Shown here piece by piece: positions 6,114 to 12,362 of a stretch of DNA of 12,362 nucleotides. The position numbers and the translations under genes were made by a program. Position 1 is the first letter of the stretch, and each line of letters opens with the position of its first letter. The stretch comes from DASSKF01 sp035690725 (lineage in GTDB: Bacteria; Actinomycetota; Actinomycetes; Actinomycetales; Dermatophilaceae). The notes below the pieces were generated by a model. That model saw only the letters and a list, made by a program, of their open reading frames with translations, did not search any database and was not told where the DNA came from. Location: NCBI GenBank assembly GCA_035690725.1, contig DASSKF010000161.1, positions 1-12,362 of the forward strand, read 5' to 3'.

Positions 6114-7382
6114 GTGCACCTGAGTCACCTGTCGATCAGCGACTTCCGGAGCTATCCCCGGGCCGAGGTGCCGCTGCGGCCGGGCGTGACGACGTTCCTC
6201 GGGCTCAACGGGCAGGGCAAGACCAACCTGGTCGAGGCGGCCGGCTACCTCGCCAGCCTCGGCAGCCACCGGGCGGCGACCGACGCGCCGCTCGTGCGCT
6301 ACGGCGCGCAGCAGGCCATCGTGCGTGGCACGGTCGTGCGCGACGGCCGCGAGACGCTGGTCGAGCTGGAGATCACCCCCGGCCGCTCCAACCGGGCGCG
6401 CCTGAACCGGTCCCCGGTCCCCCGTCCCCGCGACGTGCTCGGGTCGCTGCGCACCGTGCTGTTCGCCCCGGAGGACCTCGCCCTGGTCAAGGGCGACCCC
6501 GCCGAGCGGCGCCGGTTCCTCGACGACCTGCTCGTGGCGCGCCAGCCCCGCTGGGCCGGGGTGCGCTCCGACTACGACAAGGCGCTCAAGCAGCGCAACG
6601 CCCTGCTGAAGTCGGCCGCGCCGGTGCTGTCCCGCGGCCGGCGCGGGGGTCGTGGCGAGCGGACCCGGGAGGGGGTGCCGGTGGACGAGGCCCGCGCCAG
6701 CGCCCTGCACACCCTGGACATCTGGAACGCCCAGCTCGCCGAGATCGGCGCCGCCCTCGTGTATGCGCGGCTGCGCCTGTTGCGGGACCTCGTCCCCTAC
6801 CTGTCCCACGCCTACGACGAGGTGAGCGCGGGCCGCTCCGGTGCGTGGGCGGCATACCGCTCGTCGGTGGTGGAGGAGGTGGCCGAGCGGATCGCGGCCG
6901 GTGAGGTGCCCGAGCAGGCCGAGCTGCGCGCGGTGCTGCTGGCGACCTTCGAGCAGGTGCGGGACAAGGAGATCGAGCGGGGCGTGAGCCTCGTCGGGCC
7001 GCACCGCGACGACGTGGTGCTGACCCTCGGGGAGCTGCCGGCGCGGGGGTACGCCAGTCACGGCGAGTCCTGGTCGTTCGCGCTCGCCCTGCGGCTCGCG
7101 GCCTACCAGCTGCTGCGGCACGACCTCGGCACCGACCCCGTGCTCGTGCTCGACGACGTGTTCGCCGAGCTCGACGCCGGGCGGCGGGAGCGGCTGGCCG
7201 CCCTGGTCGCCGACGGGGAGCAGGTGCTGATCACGGCGGCGGTCCCTGACGACGTGCCCGCGGCGCTGCGGGCATCCGGGCGCACCTGGGAGGTGACGCT
7301 CGGGTCGCTGCAGGAGGTCGGCGCAGCGCACGCCGATGAGGACGCGGGCCGGCCCGAGCCGCCGGCCGAGGAGGTCTCCTGA
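6114..7382 (+). CDS. recF: DNA replication and repair protein RecF
   Basis: SMC-like ATPase that acts with RecO and RecR to load RecA at single-strand gaps and stalled forks. I start it at GTG 6114 (VHLSHLSISDFRSYPRAEV), which matches the RecF N-terminus, lies 10 nt after the gnd stop and has GGAG at 6106-6109. That gives 422 residues. Motifs: Walker A GLNGQGKT (30-37), LVGPHRDD (293-300), the ABC signature around SHGESWSFALALRLA (315-329) and Walker B VLVLDDVFAELD (343-354). The frame is open further upstream to 5913, but that stretch is Arg/Pro-rich noise antiphase to the gnd tail. The C-terminal 25 residues are acidic and nonconserved. Its TGA overlaps the next start by one base, so translation is coupled to dciA. 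Confidence 0.97.
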   Translation: MHLSHLSISDFRSYPRAEVPLRPGVTTFLGLNGQGKTNLVEAAGYLASLGSHRAATDAPLVRYGAQQAIVRGTVVRDGRETLVELEITPGRSNRARLNRSPVPRPRDVLGSLRTVLFAPEDLALVKGDPAERRRFLDDLLVARQPRWAGVRSDYDKALKQRNALLKSAAPVLSRGRRGGRGERTREGVPVDEARASALHTLDIWNAQLAEIGAALVYARLRLLRDLVPYLSHAYDEVSAGRSGAWAAYRSSVVEEVAERIAAGEVPEQAELRAVLLATFEQVRDKEIERGVSLVGPHRDDVVLTLGELPARGYASHGESWSFALALRLAAYQLLRHDLGTDPVLVLDDVFAELDAGRRERLAALVADGEQVLITAAVPDDVPAALRASGRTWEVTLGSLQEVGAAHADEDAGRPEPPAEEVS

Positions 7383-7978
7383 TGGCGCCCGGCGACGGGG
7401 ACGAGTCCGCCCCCGGTGCGGCAGGTCCGGAGGGCGCCGGAGCGGACCGGACCGGCGGGGCCGCTGAACCGGCCGAGCCCGCCGAGGCCGACGAGGCCGC
7501 GCTCGCCGCGTTCGCCCGGGCGCGCAAGGCCGCCCGTGACCGGGGGCTGCGTCCGGGCAGCCCCGCCTCCCGCCGTCGTGTTCCACGTGGAACACGCACC
7601 GACTCCGACCGGCCGGCGAGCCGGCGTGACCCGGAGCTGCTCGGCGACCAGCTCGACCGGCTGCTGCTGGACCGGGGCTGGAACGCCGACGTCGCGGTCG
7701 GCTCGGTCATGGGGCGGTGGCCGGCGATCGTCGGTGCGCAGGTGGCCGAGCACAGCCGGCCGGTGACCTTCGAGGACGGTGTCCTCACCGTGCGTGCGGA
7801 GTCGACCGCGTGGGCCACCCAGCTGCGGCTGCTCAGCTCCTCGATCCTGGGCCGGCTCGAGGCGGAGGTCGGTGCCGGCGTCGTGCAGGAGCTGCGGATC
7901 CAGGGGCCGAGCGCGCCCTCCTGGTCGCGGGGTCCGCGCCGGGCCCGGGGACCGGGGCCACGGGACACCTACGGATGA
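7382..7978 (+). CDS. dciA: DUF721 / DciA-family helicase-loader protein
   Basis: 198 residues from ATG 7382, sharing one base with the recF stop (TGATG), with AGGAGG at 7369-7374. The conserved DUF721 domain is residues 84-176: PELLGDQLDRLL, then GSVMGRWPAIVGAQVAEHSR (107-126), DGVLTVRAESTAWATQLRLL (132-151) and the closing VQELRI. DciA proteins load the replicative helicase DnaB in bacteria without DnaC/DnaI-type loaders; this role is known for the family and inferred here. The first 80 residues and the last 20 are charged, Pro/Gly-rich and probably disordered. Position between recF and gyrB is the conserved actinobacterial one. Codons 66-71 contain a perfect parS-like palindrome. Confidence 0.88.
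   Translation: MAPGDGDESAPGAAGPEGAGADRTGGAAEPAEPAEADEAALAAFARARKAARDRGLRPGSPASRRRVPRGTRTDSDRPASRRDPELLGDQLDRLLLDRGWNADVAVGSVMGRWPAIVGAQVAEHSRPVTFEDGVLTVRAESTAWATQLRLLSSSILGRLEAEVGAGVVQELRIQGPSAPSWSRGPRRARGPGPRDTYG
7579..7594. promoter_or_regulatory. parS: parS-like ParB-binding site inside dciA
   Basis: TGTTCCACGTGGAACA is a perfect 16-bp palindrome. It differs from the common TGTTTCACGTGAAACA only by one symmetric base pair change in each arm, a change tolerated in known parS sites. It lies about 4.2 kb from the oriC boxes, within the expected origin-proximal zone, in a poorly conserved linker of the coding sequence (codons V67-T71). No second copy is present in the window. Confidence 0.85.
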
Positions 7979-7998
7979 GGTCCGGCACGGGGCGACCA

Positions 7999-8028
7999 AC
8001 CGGCCCCGTGGGCCGCTGAGGGGCCGGT
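7999..8028 (+). terminator. Hairpin after dciA
   Basis: ACCGGCCCC (7999-8007) and GGGGCCGGT (8020-8028) form a perfect 9-bp stem with a 12-nt loop, starting 21 nt after the dciA stop. No T-run follows. It plausibly ends the gnd-recF-dciA transcript before the gyrB promoter. Confidence 0.55.
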
Positions 8029-8093
8029 CCACGTATCGGGAGTCGTCTGCCGGCGCACATTCTCCGGAAATCGGCCGCTGGGGGCCTCCTGAG

Positions 8094-8123
8094 GCGGGTT
8101 TCCCGCGCGGTGGGCGGTAGAAT
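8094..8123 (+). promoter_or_regulatory. gyrB promoter
   Basis: TAGAAT at 8118-8123 is a near-ideal -10. The -35 position (about 8095-8100, CGGGTT) is a poor match, a common feature of supercoiling-controlled gyrase promoters. A 13-bp interrupted palindrome GCGGG-TTT-CCCGC (8094-8106) covers the -35 position. Transcription should start near 8130. Confidence 0.6.
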
Positions 8124-8223
8124 GGGAGGCGAATCAGCGGTCACGACGAGACGGCTTCCCGCTGCCTCGGAGGGACCGCGTTCCGTGCCCGACCCCAGGT
8201 CCGCACGCCGGGACCGGACCGGC

Positions 8224-8256
8224 CCCGCCCCTCGGGCGGGCGGCCGTCCGGACGGC
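8224..8256 (+). promoter_or_regulatory. Double hairpin in the gyrB leader
   Basis: CCCGCCC-CTC-GGGCGGG (8224-8240) is a 7-bp stem with a 3-nt loop. It is followed at 8243-8256 by the perfect 14-bp palindrome GCCGTCCGGACGGC. Both lie in the presumed 5' leader, 50 nt before the start codon. Role unknown: mRNA stability element, attenuator, or protein binding site. Confidence 0.45.
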
Positions 8257-8305
8257 GTCTGCCGGGTGCGACCCGCGCGTCATCGTCCGCCACCGAAGGA
8301 GCACC

Positions 8306-10558
8306 GTGCCCGAGGTCAACCCCGAGCCCACCGACGACCAGAGCGGCGCCGACGGGCAGCAGCCCGGCACCGACCCCGAGAGTGTCGACCCGCAGAGCGT
8401 CGACCCCGAGAGCGTCGACCCCGAGAGCGTCGACCCGGAGCAGCCGATCAACCGCACCCCCGGAGAGCCGGCCGCGGACGACCCGGCGATGCCCGAGCTC
8501 CCGGAGACCCGGGCCGCGGACGGTGAGCCGGAGTCGCTGGCGACCGCGTCGGCCTACGACGCCTCGGCGATCCAGGTGCTCGAGGGGCTGGAGGCTGTTC
8601 GCAAGCGGCCGGGCATGTACATCGGGTCCACCGGCGAGCGGGGCCTGCACCACCTCGTCACCGAGATCGTCGACAACTCGGTGGATGAGGCGCTCGCCGG
8701 CTACGCCACGCAGATCGAGATCACCCTGCTCGAGAACGGCGGCGTGCGGGTCGTCGACGACGGTCGCGGCATCCCGACCGACATCCACCCGGTGGAGAAG
8801 AAGCCGGCCGTCGAGCTCGTGCTCACCCAGCTGCACGCCGGCGGCAAGTTCGGCGGGGGTGGCTACGCCGTCTCCGGCGGCCTGCACGGGGTCGGTTCGT
8901 CGGTGGTGAACGCCCTGTCCACCCGCTTCGACGTCGAGGTGCGCCAGCACGGGCACGTCTTCCGGCAGAGCTACCGCCTGGGCGTGCCGCAGGCGCCGCT
9001 GTCCCGTGACGAGGCGATCGAGGAGTCCGACACGGGCACGACCGTCACGTTCTGGCCCAGCGCGGACATCTTCGAGACCACCGAGTTCGACTGGGAGACC
9101 CTGCGCTCGCGGTTCCAGCAGTACGCCTTCCTCAACAAGGGCCTGTCGATCACCCTCATCGACGAGCGGGTGCGGGAGGCCGAGGAGGACCCCGAGGCGC
9201 TCGACGAGGGCATCCGTGAGGACGCGGGAGAAGCCGAGGGCGCACCGAAGGAGCCCCGCACCGTCACCTACCGGTATGACGGTGGGCTGGTCGACTACGT
9301 CCGGCACCTCAACTCCTCCAAGCGCGCCGAGGCGGTCAACGACGAGATCATCGACTTCGAGTCCGAGGACACAGAGCGAATGCTCCAGGTCGAGGTGGCC
9401 ATGCAGTGGACCACCGCCTACTCGGAGTCGGTGCACACCTACGCGAACACGATCAACACCCACGAGGGCGGAACCCACGAGGAGGGGTTCCGCACCGCGC
9501 TCACCCGGCTGGTCAACAACTTCGCCCGCGCCCAGAACCTGCTCAAGGACAAGGACGACAACCTCACCGGCGACGACATCCGCGAGGGCCTGACCGCGGT
9601 CATCTCGATCAAGCTCGGCGAGCCGCAGTTCGAGGGGCAGACCAAGACCAAGCTCGGCAACTCCGAGGCCAAGACGTTCGTGCAGCAGGTCATGGCCGAC
9701 GAGTTCGCCGACTGGCTCGAGCGCCACCCCAACGAGGGCAAGGCGATCGTGAAGAAGTCGATCCAGGCCGCCGCCGCCCGGATGGCCGCCCGCAAGGCGC
9801 GGGAGGCGACCCGGCGCAAGGGCCTGCTCGAGAACGGCGGCCTGCCCGGCAAGCTGCGCGACTGCCAGAGCAACGACCCGACCGTGTCCGAGGTCTTCAT
9901 CGTCGAGGGTGACTCCGCCGGCGGCTCGGCCGTCCGCGGCCGCAACCCGGAGCGGCAGGCGATCCTGCCGCTGCGCGGCAAGATCCTCAACGTCGAGAAG
10001 GCCCGCATTGACCGGATCCTCGCCAACAACGAGGTGCAGGCGCTGATCTCGGCGTTCGGCACCGGCATCGGCGAGGAGTTCGACATCTCCAAGGCGCGCT
10101 ACCACAAGATCGTCCTGATGGCCGACGCCGACGTCGACGGCATGCACATCCGAACCCTGTTGCTGACACTGCTGTTCCGGTTCATGCGTCCGCTCATCGA
10201 GGCCGGCTACGTCTACCTCGCCCAGCCGCCGCTCTACCGGATCAAGTGGAGCAACCACGAGCACGAGTTCGCGTTCACCGACCGCGAGCGCGACGCCATG
10301 GTCGCTGCCGGCCAGGCGAACGGCTGGCGGCTGCCGAAGGACAACGCGATCCAGCGCTACAAGGGTCTCGGCGAGATGGACTACCAGGAGCTGTGGGAGA
10401 CCACGATGGACCCCGACCACCGGGTCCTGCTCCAGGTCACCCTCGACGACGCGGCCGCCGCGGACGAGATCTTCGCGATCCTCATGGGCGAGGACGTCGA
10501 GAGCCGCCGCGGCTTCATCCAGCGCAACGCCAAGGACGTGCGATTCCTTGACATCTAG
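8306..10558 (+). CDS. gyrB: DNA gyrase subunit B
   Basis: ATPase subunit of the type II topoisomerase that introduces negative supercoils. 750 residues from GTG 8306, with GAAGGAG four bases upstream. The GyrB core begins at YDASAIQVLEGLEAVRKRPG (84-103). The GHKL ATPase motifs are E120 and N124 in EIVDNSVDEAL, VDDGRGIP (150-157) and GGLHGVGSS (191-199). QTKTKLGN (445-452) holds the ATP-contacting lysine. The TOPRIM domain has EGDSAGGSA (534-542), PLRGKILNVEKA (555-566) and DADVDG (607-612). The C-terminus is YKGLGEM (685-691) and ends RNAKDVRFLDI like other actinobacterial GyrB. An acidic insert (about 289-316) is normal for the phylum. The first 80 residues are an extra acidic, disordered extension with four ESVDP-type pentads. 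All catalytic residues are intact. Confidence 0.99.
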   Translation: MPEVNPEPTDDQSGADGQQPGTDPESVDPQSVDPESVDPESVDPEQPINRTPGEPAADDPAMPELPETRAADGEPESLATASAYDASAIQVLEGLEAVRKRPGMYIGSTGERGLHHLVTEIVDNSVDEALAGYATQIEITLLENGGVRVVDDGRGIPTDIHPVEKKPAVELVLTQLHAGGKFGGGGYAVSGGLHGVGSSVVNALSTRFDVEVRQHGHVFRQSYRLGVPQAPLSRDEAIEESDTGTTVTFWPSADIFETTEFDWETLRSRFQQYAFLNKGLSITLIDERVREAEEDPEALDEGIREDAGEAEGAPKEPRTVTYRYDGGLVDYVRHLNSSKRAEAVNDEIIDFESEDTERMLQVEVAMQWTTAYSESVHTYANTINTHEGGTHEEGFRTALTRLVNNFARAQNLLKDKDDNLTGDDIREGLTAVISIKLGEPQFEGQTKTKLGNSEAKTFVQQVMADEFADWLERHPNEGKAIVKKSIQAAAARMAARKAREATRRKGLLENGGLPGKLRDCQSNDPTVSEVFIVEGDSAGGSAVRGRNPERQAILPLRGKILNVEKARIDRILANNEVQALISAFGTGIGEEFDISKARYHKIVLMADADVDGMHIRTLLLTLLFRFMRPLIEAGYVYLAQPPLYRIKWSNHEHEFAFTDRERDAMVAAGQANGWRLPKDNAIQRYKGLGEMDYQELWETTMDPDHRVLLQVTLDDAAAADEIFAILMGEDVESRRGFIQRNAKDVRFLDI
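8378..8437. repeat. 15-bp tandem repeat in the 5' end of gyrB
   Basis: Four 15-bp in-frame units encode ESVDP, QSVDP, ESVDP, ESVDP (residues 25-44). Each contains GTCGACC. The near-identity at DNA level indicates recent slippage expansion. Confidence 0.85.
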
Positions 10559-10578
10559 CCGGCCTCAAGGGCCGCGGC

Positions 10579-10661
10579 GGGGAGAGGCGCAGACCGCTAC
10601 CACCCGGCCTCGCTCCGCTCGGCCTCCTGCCAGACCCGCCACGCGGTCTGCGCCTCTCCCC
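10579..10661 (-). repeat. Stem-loop element, copy A
   Basis: Two 19-nt arms (10579-10597 and 10643-10661; GGGGAGAGGCGCAGACCGC and its exact reverse complement) enclose a 45-nt interior. Read on the minus strand the interior starts GTGGCGGGTCTGGCAGGAG and ends GGGTGGTA, with an inner hairpin GGCC-GAGCGGAGCGA-GGCC between. It starts 20 nt after the gyrB stop, so it could also end gyrB transcription. Confidence 0.85.
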
Positions 10662-10709
10662 ACCCCGACGTGGCCCCCGCCGAGGTGCCCGCTCACGAGT
10701 CGCGGGTGC

Positions 10710-10790
10710 GGGGTGGGCGGCGGAGCGTGGCGGGACTGGCAGGAGCGCGAGCTTGCGAGCGCGGATGGTAGCTCCGCCGCCCACCACCCC
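10710..10790 (+). repeat. Stem-loop element, copy B
   Basis: Arms GGTGGGCGGCGGAGC (10712-10726) and GCTCCGCCGCCCACC (10771-10785) pair perfectly over 15 bp. The pairing can be continued to 10710/10790 with a 3-nt bulge. The 44-nt interior starts GTGGCGGGACTGGCAGGAG and ends GGATGGTA, matching copy A read on the other strand. Its inner hairpin is GCGC-GAGCTTGCGA-GCGC. Confidence 0.85.
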
Positions 10791-10895
10791 GGGGCCGCGG
10801 CAACCGGCCTGCGCGGCGCACCACCCCGCGAGCCCGCCCAAGCCAGCCACACGGCATACCGAACGAACTGCACTGACGGACAAGGGAACTGACAC

Positions 10896-12362
10896 GTGAG
10901 CGACATCACGCCACCCATCGAGGGCGACCGTAGCGAACCGATCGACCTCAACACCGAGATGCAGCGCAGCTACATCGAGTACGCGATGAGCGTCATCGTG
11001 AGCCGGGCGCTGCCGGACGTGCGCGACGGCCTCAAGCCGGTGCACCGCCGGATCGTCTACGCCATGTATGACGGCGGGTACCGTCCCGACCGCGGGTTCA
11101 ACAAGTGTTCGCGCGTCGTCGGCGACGTGATGGGGCAGTACCACCCGCACGGTGACACCGCGATCTACGACGCGCTCGTGCGGCTGGTGCAGGACTGGTC
11201 GATGCGCTACCCGCTGGTGCAGGGCCAGGGCAACTTCGGCTCCCCCGGCAACGACCCGGCCGCCGCACCGCGCTACACCGAGTGCCGGATGGCGCCGCTG
11301 GCCATGGAGATGGTCCGCGACATCGGCGAGGACGCGGTCGACTTCGAGCCGAACTACGACGGCAAGACGATGCAGCCGAGCGTGCTGCCCAGCCGGTTCC
11401 CGAACCTGCTGGTCAACGGCTCGGCCGGCATCGCGGTCGGCATGGCCACGCAGATCCCGCCGCACAACCTGCGCGAGGTCGCCGAGGGCGTGCAGTGGTT
11501 CCTGCAGCACCCGGACGCGAGCCGGGAGGAGCTGCTGGAGAAGCTGATGACCATCATCAAGGGACCGGACTTCCCCACCGGCGCGCTGATCATGGGGCGC
11601 AAGGGGATCGAGGACGCCTACCGGACCGGGCGCGGGTCGATCACCATGCGGGCGGTCGTGGAGGTCGAGGAGATCCAGGGCCGGCAGTGCCTGGTGGTCA
11701 GCGAGCTGCCCTACCAGGTCAACCCGGACACCCTCGCCGAGAAGATCGCCGATTTGGTCAAGGACGGCCGGCTGGCCGGCATCTCCGACCTGCGGGACGA
11801 GACCTCCGGTCGCACCGGGCAGCGGCTCGTCATCGTGCTCAAGCGGGACGCCGTGGCCAAGGTCGTGCTCAACAACCTCTACAAGCACACCCAGCTGCAG
11901 AACAACTTCGGCGCCAACATGCTCGCCCTGGTCGACGGGGTGCCTCGCACGCTGCCGATCGACGCGTTCATCCGCCACTGGGTCGAGCACCAGATCGAGG
12001 TCATCCAGCGGCGCACCACGTTCCGCCTCCGCAAGGCCGAGAACGAGATCCACATCCTGCGTGGTCTGCTCAAGGCGCTCGACGCGCTCGACGAGGTCAT
12101 CGCCCTCATCCGGCGCTCGCCCACGGTCGAGGAGGCGAGGTCGGGCCTGATCGACCTGCTCGAGATCGACGAGCTCCAGGCGGATGCCATCCTCACCCTG
12201 CAGCTGCGCCGCCTGGCCGCGATGGAGCGGCAGAAGATCGTCGAGCGCGCCGCCGAACTCGAGAAGGAGATCGCCGAGTACCGGGCGATCCTGGCCGACC
12301 CGGGGCGCCAGCGGTCGATCATCAGCGAGGAGCTCACCGAGATCGTCGAGAAGTACGGCGAC
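10896..12362 (+). CDS. gyrA: DNA gyrase subunit A (partial, runs off the right edge)
   Basis: Breakage-reunion subunit of gyrase. The frame is open from GTG 10896 (AAGGGA eight bases upstream) through the last base, 489 codons, a little over half of a normal GyrA of about 830-870 residues. It starts VSDITPPIEGD, then IDLNTEMQRSYIEYAMSVIV. The winged-helix core has RALPDVRDGLKPVHRR (37-52), HPHGDTAIYDALVRL (83-97) and GNFGSPGNDPAAAPRYTECR (112-131), with catalytic Tyr127. The coiled coil begins near residue 366 (QIEVIQRRT) and continues beyond 470. In the quinolone-determining region Thr88 and Asp92 occupy the E. coli Ser83 and Asp87 positions, so a hydroxyl and an acid are kept. The C-terminal beta-pinwheel is outside the window. 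Confidence 0.99.
   Translation, partial: MSDITPPIEGDRSEPIDLNTEMQRSYIEYAMSVIVSRALPDVRDGLKPVHRRIVYAMYDGGYRPDRGFNKCSRVVGDVMGQYHPHGDTAIYDALVRLVQDWSMRYPLVQGQGNFGSPGNDPAAAPRYTECRMAPLAMEMVRDIGEDAVDFEPNYDGKTMQPSVLPSRFPNLLVNGSAGIAVGMATQIPPHNLREVAEGVQWFLQHPDASREELLEKLMTIIKGPDFPTGALIMGRKGIEDAYRTGRGSITMRAVVEVEEIQGRQCLVVSELPYQVNPDTLAEKIADLVKDGRLAGISDLRDETSGRTGQRLVIVLKRDAVAKVVLNNLYKHTQLQNNFGANMLALVDGVPRTLPIDAFIRHWVEHQIEVIQRRTTFRLRKAENEIHILRGLLKALDALDEVIALIRRSPTVEEARSGLIDLLEIDELQADAILTLQLRRLAAMERQKIVERAAELEKEIAEYRAILADPGRQRSIISEELTEIVEKYGD

Larger units (their letters stand above)
7979..8305. other. dciA-gyrB intergenic region
   Basis: 327 bp without a gene. It holds, in order, a terminator-like hairpin (7999-8028), two small palindromes (8084-8095, 8094-8106), a strong -10 element (8118-8123), a leader of about 175 nt with two adjacent hairpins (8224-8256), and the gyrB ribosome site (GAAGGAG, 8295-8301). 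Confidence 0.8.
10569..10801. mobile_element. Candidate palindromic element with flanking direct repeats
   Basis: The 10-bp sequence GGGCCGCGGC occurs at 10569-10578, abutting the left stem-loop, and again at 10792-10801, one base after the right one. The two stem-loops are inverted relatives of each other. The whole resembles a REPIN/BIME- or MITE-type nonautonomous insertion of about 212 bp with target duplication. It encodes no protein. The mobile interpretation is inference from structure; an RNA or terminator role is the alternative. Confidence 0.4.
10559..10895. other. gyrB-gyrA intergenic region
   Basis: 337 bp without a supportable gene, unusually long for a gyrB-gyrA gap. It is mostly occupied by two inverted copies of a stem-loop element (10579-10661 and 10710-10790) between 10-bp direct repeats (10569-10578 and 10792-10801). 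The last 94 bp before gyrA hold a ribosome site (AAGGGA, 10882-10887). No convincing gyrA promoter is seen. Confidence 0.85.

Noticed and set aside
10579..10790. CRISPR array or attachment site in the gyrB-gyrA gap
   Set aside because: There are only two copies, in inverted orientation, with variable stems; no regular spacers, integrase or tRNA end is present.
10548..10892. Plus-strand 114-codon frame in the gyrB-gyrA gap
   Set aside because: It overlaps the gyrB end, crosses both stem-loops, has no ribosome site and no recognisable protein features.
1290..10900. Other CACGTG sites (near 1297, 3777, 4029, 10893) as extra parS
   Set aside because: Their flanks are not symmetric and do not match the parS arms; only 7579-7594 qualifies.
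11142..11175. GyrA Thr88 as a quinolone-resistance mutation
   Set aside because: Thr retains the hydroxyl of the E. coli Ser83 position and is, as I recall, common in wild-type actinobacterial GyrA, and Asp92 is intact. No resistance can be claimed.

Overview
This window is the chromosomal replication-origin region of a high-GC Gram-positive bacterium (Actinomycetota). The gene order, the strong G+C bias, the TTGTCCACA-type DnaA boxes and the heavy use of GTG starts (7 of 10 genes) all point there. The DnaN, GyrB and GyrA sequences look Micrococcales-like, possibly an Intrasporangiaceae or Ornithinimicrobiaceae relative; that placement is an impression from protein sequence, not a proven assignment.

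Layout. Minus strand, left edge: the start of a gene in the yidD position (cut by the window edge, ATGA overlap with rnpA), rnpA (RNase P protein) and rpmH (ribosomal protein L34). A 550-bp divergent control region with promoters for rpmH and dnaA and two DnaA boxes follows. Plus strand: dnaA, an 825-bp oriC with at least nine DnaA boxes, dnaN (sliding clamp), gnd (short-type 6-phosphogluconate dehydrogenase), recF, dciA/DUF721 (helicase-loader family), gyrB and the first 489 codons of gyrA, which runs off the right edge. This is the classic dnaA-dnaN-gnd-recF-DUF721-gyrB-gyrA order of actinobacteria.

How the genes work together. DnaA opens oriC, the DciA-type protein is expected to help load the replicative helicase, DnaN clamps the polymerase, RecF supports gap repair at forks, and GyrA/GyrB remove positive supercoils. 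rpmH, rnpA and yidD serve ribosome assembly, tRNA processing and membrane protein insertion. A perfect 16-bp parS-like palindrome inside dciA ties the region to ParB/Smc chromosome segregation.

The genes themselves are conserved core. The most unusual structure is in the 337-bp gyrB-gyrA gap. It holds two oppositely oriented stem-loops, each about 80 nt, that share a conserved 44-45-nt interior but have completely different, still perfectly paired stems. The pair is flanked by a 10-bp direct repeat. This looks like a mobile palindromic element (REPIN/BIME- or MITE-like) or a structured RNA family, and I do not recognise it. Other oddities are 15-bp in-frame tandem repeats in rnpA and gyrB, a long disordered tail on Gnd, a helically phased repeat upstream of dnaN, and a 13-bp tandem duplication upstream of gnd.
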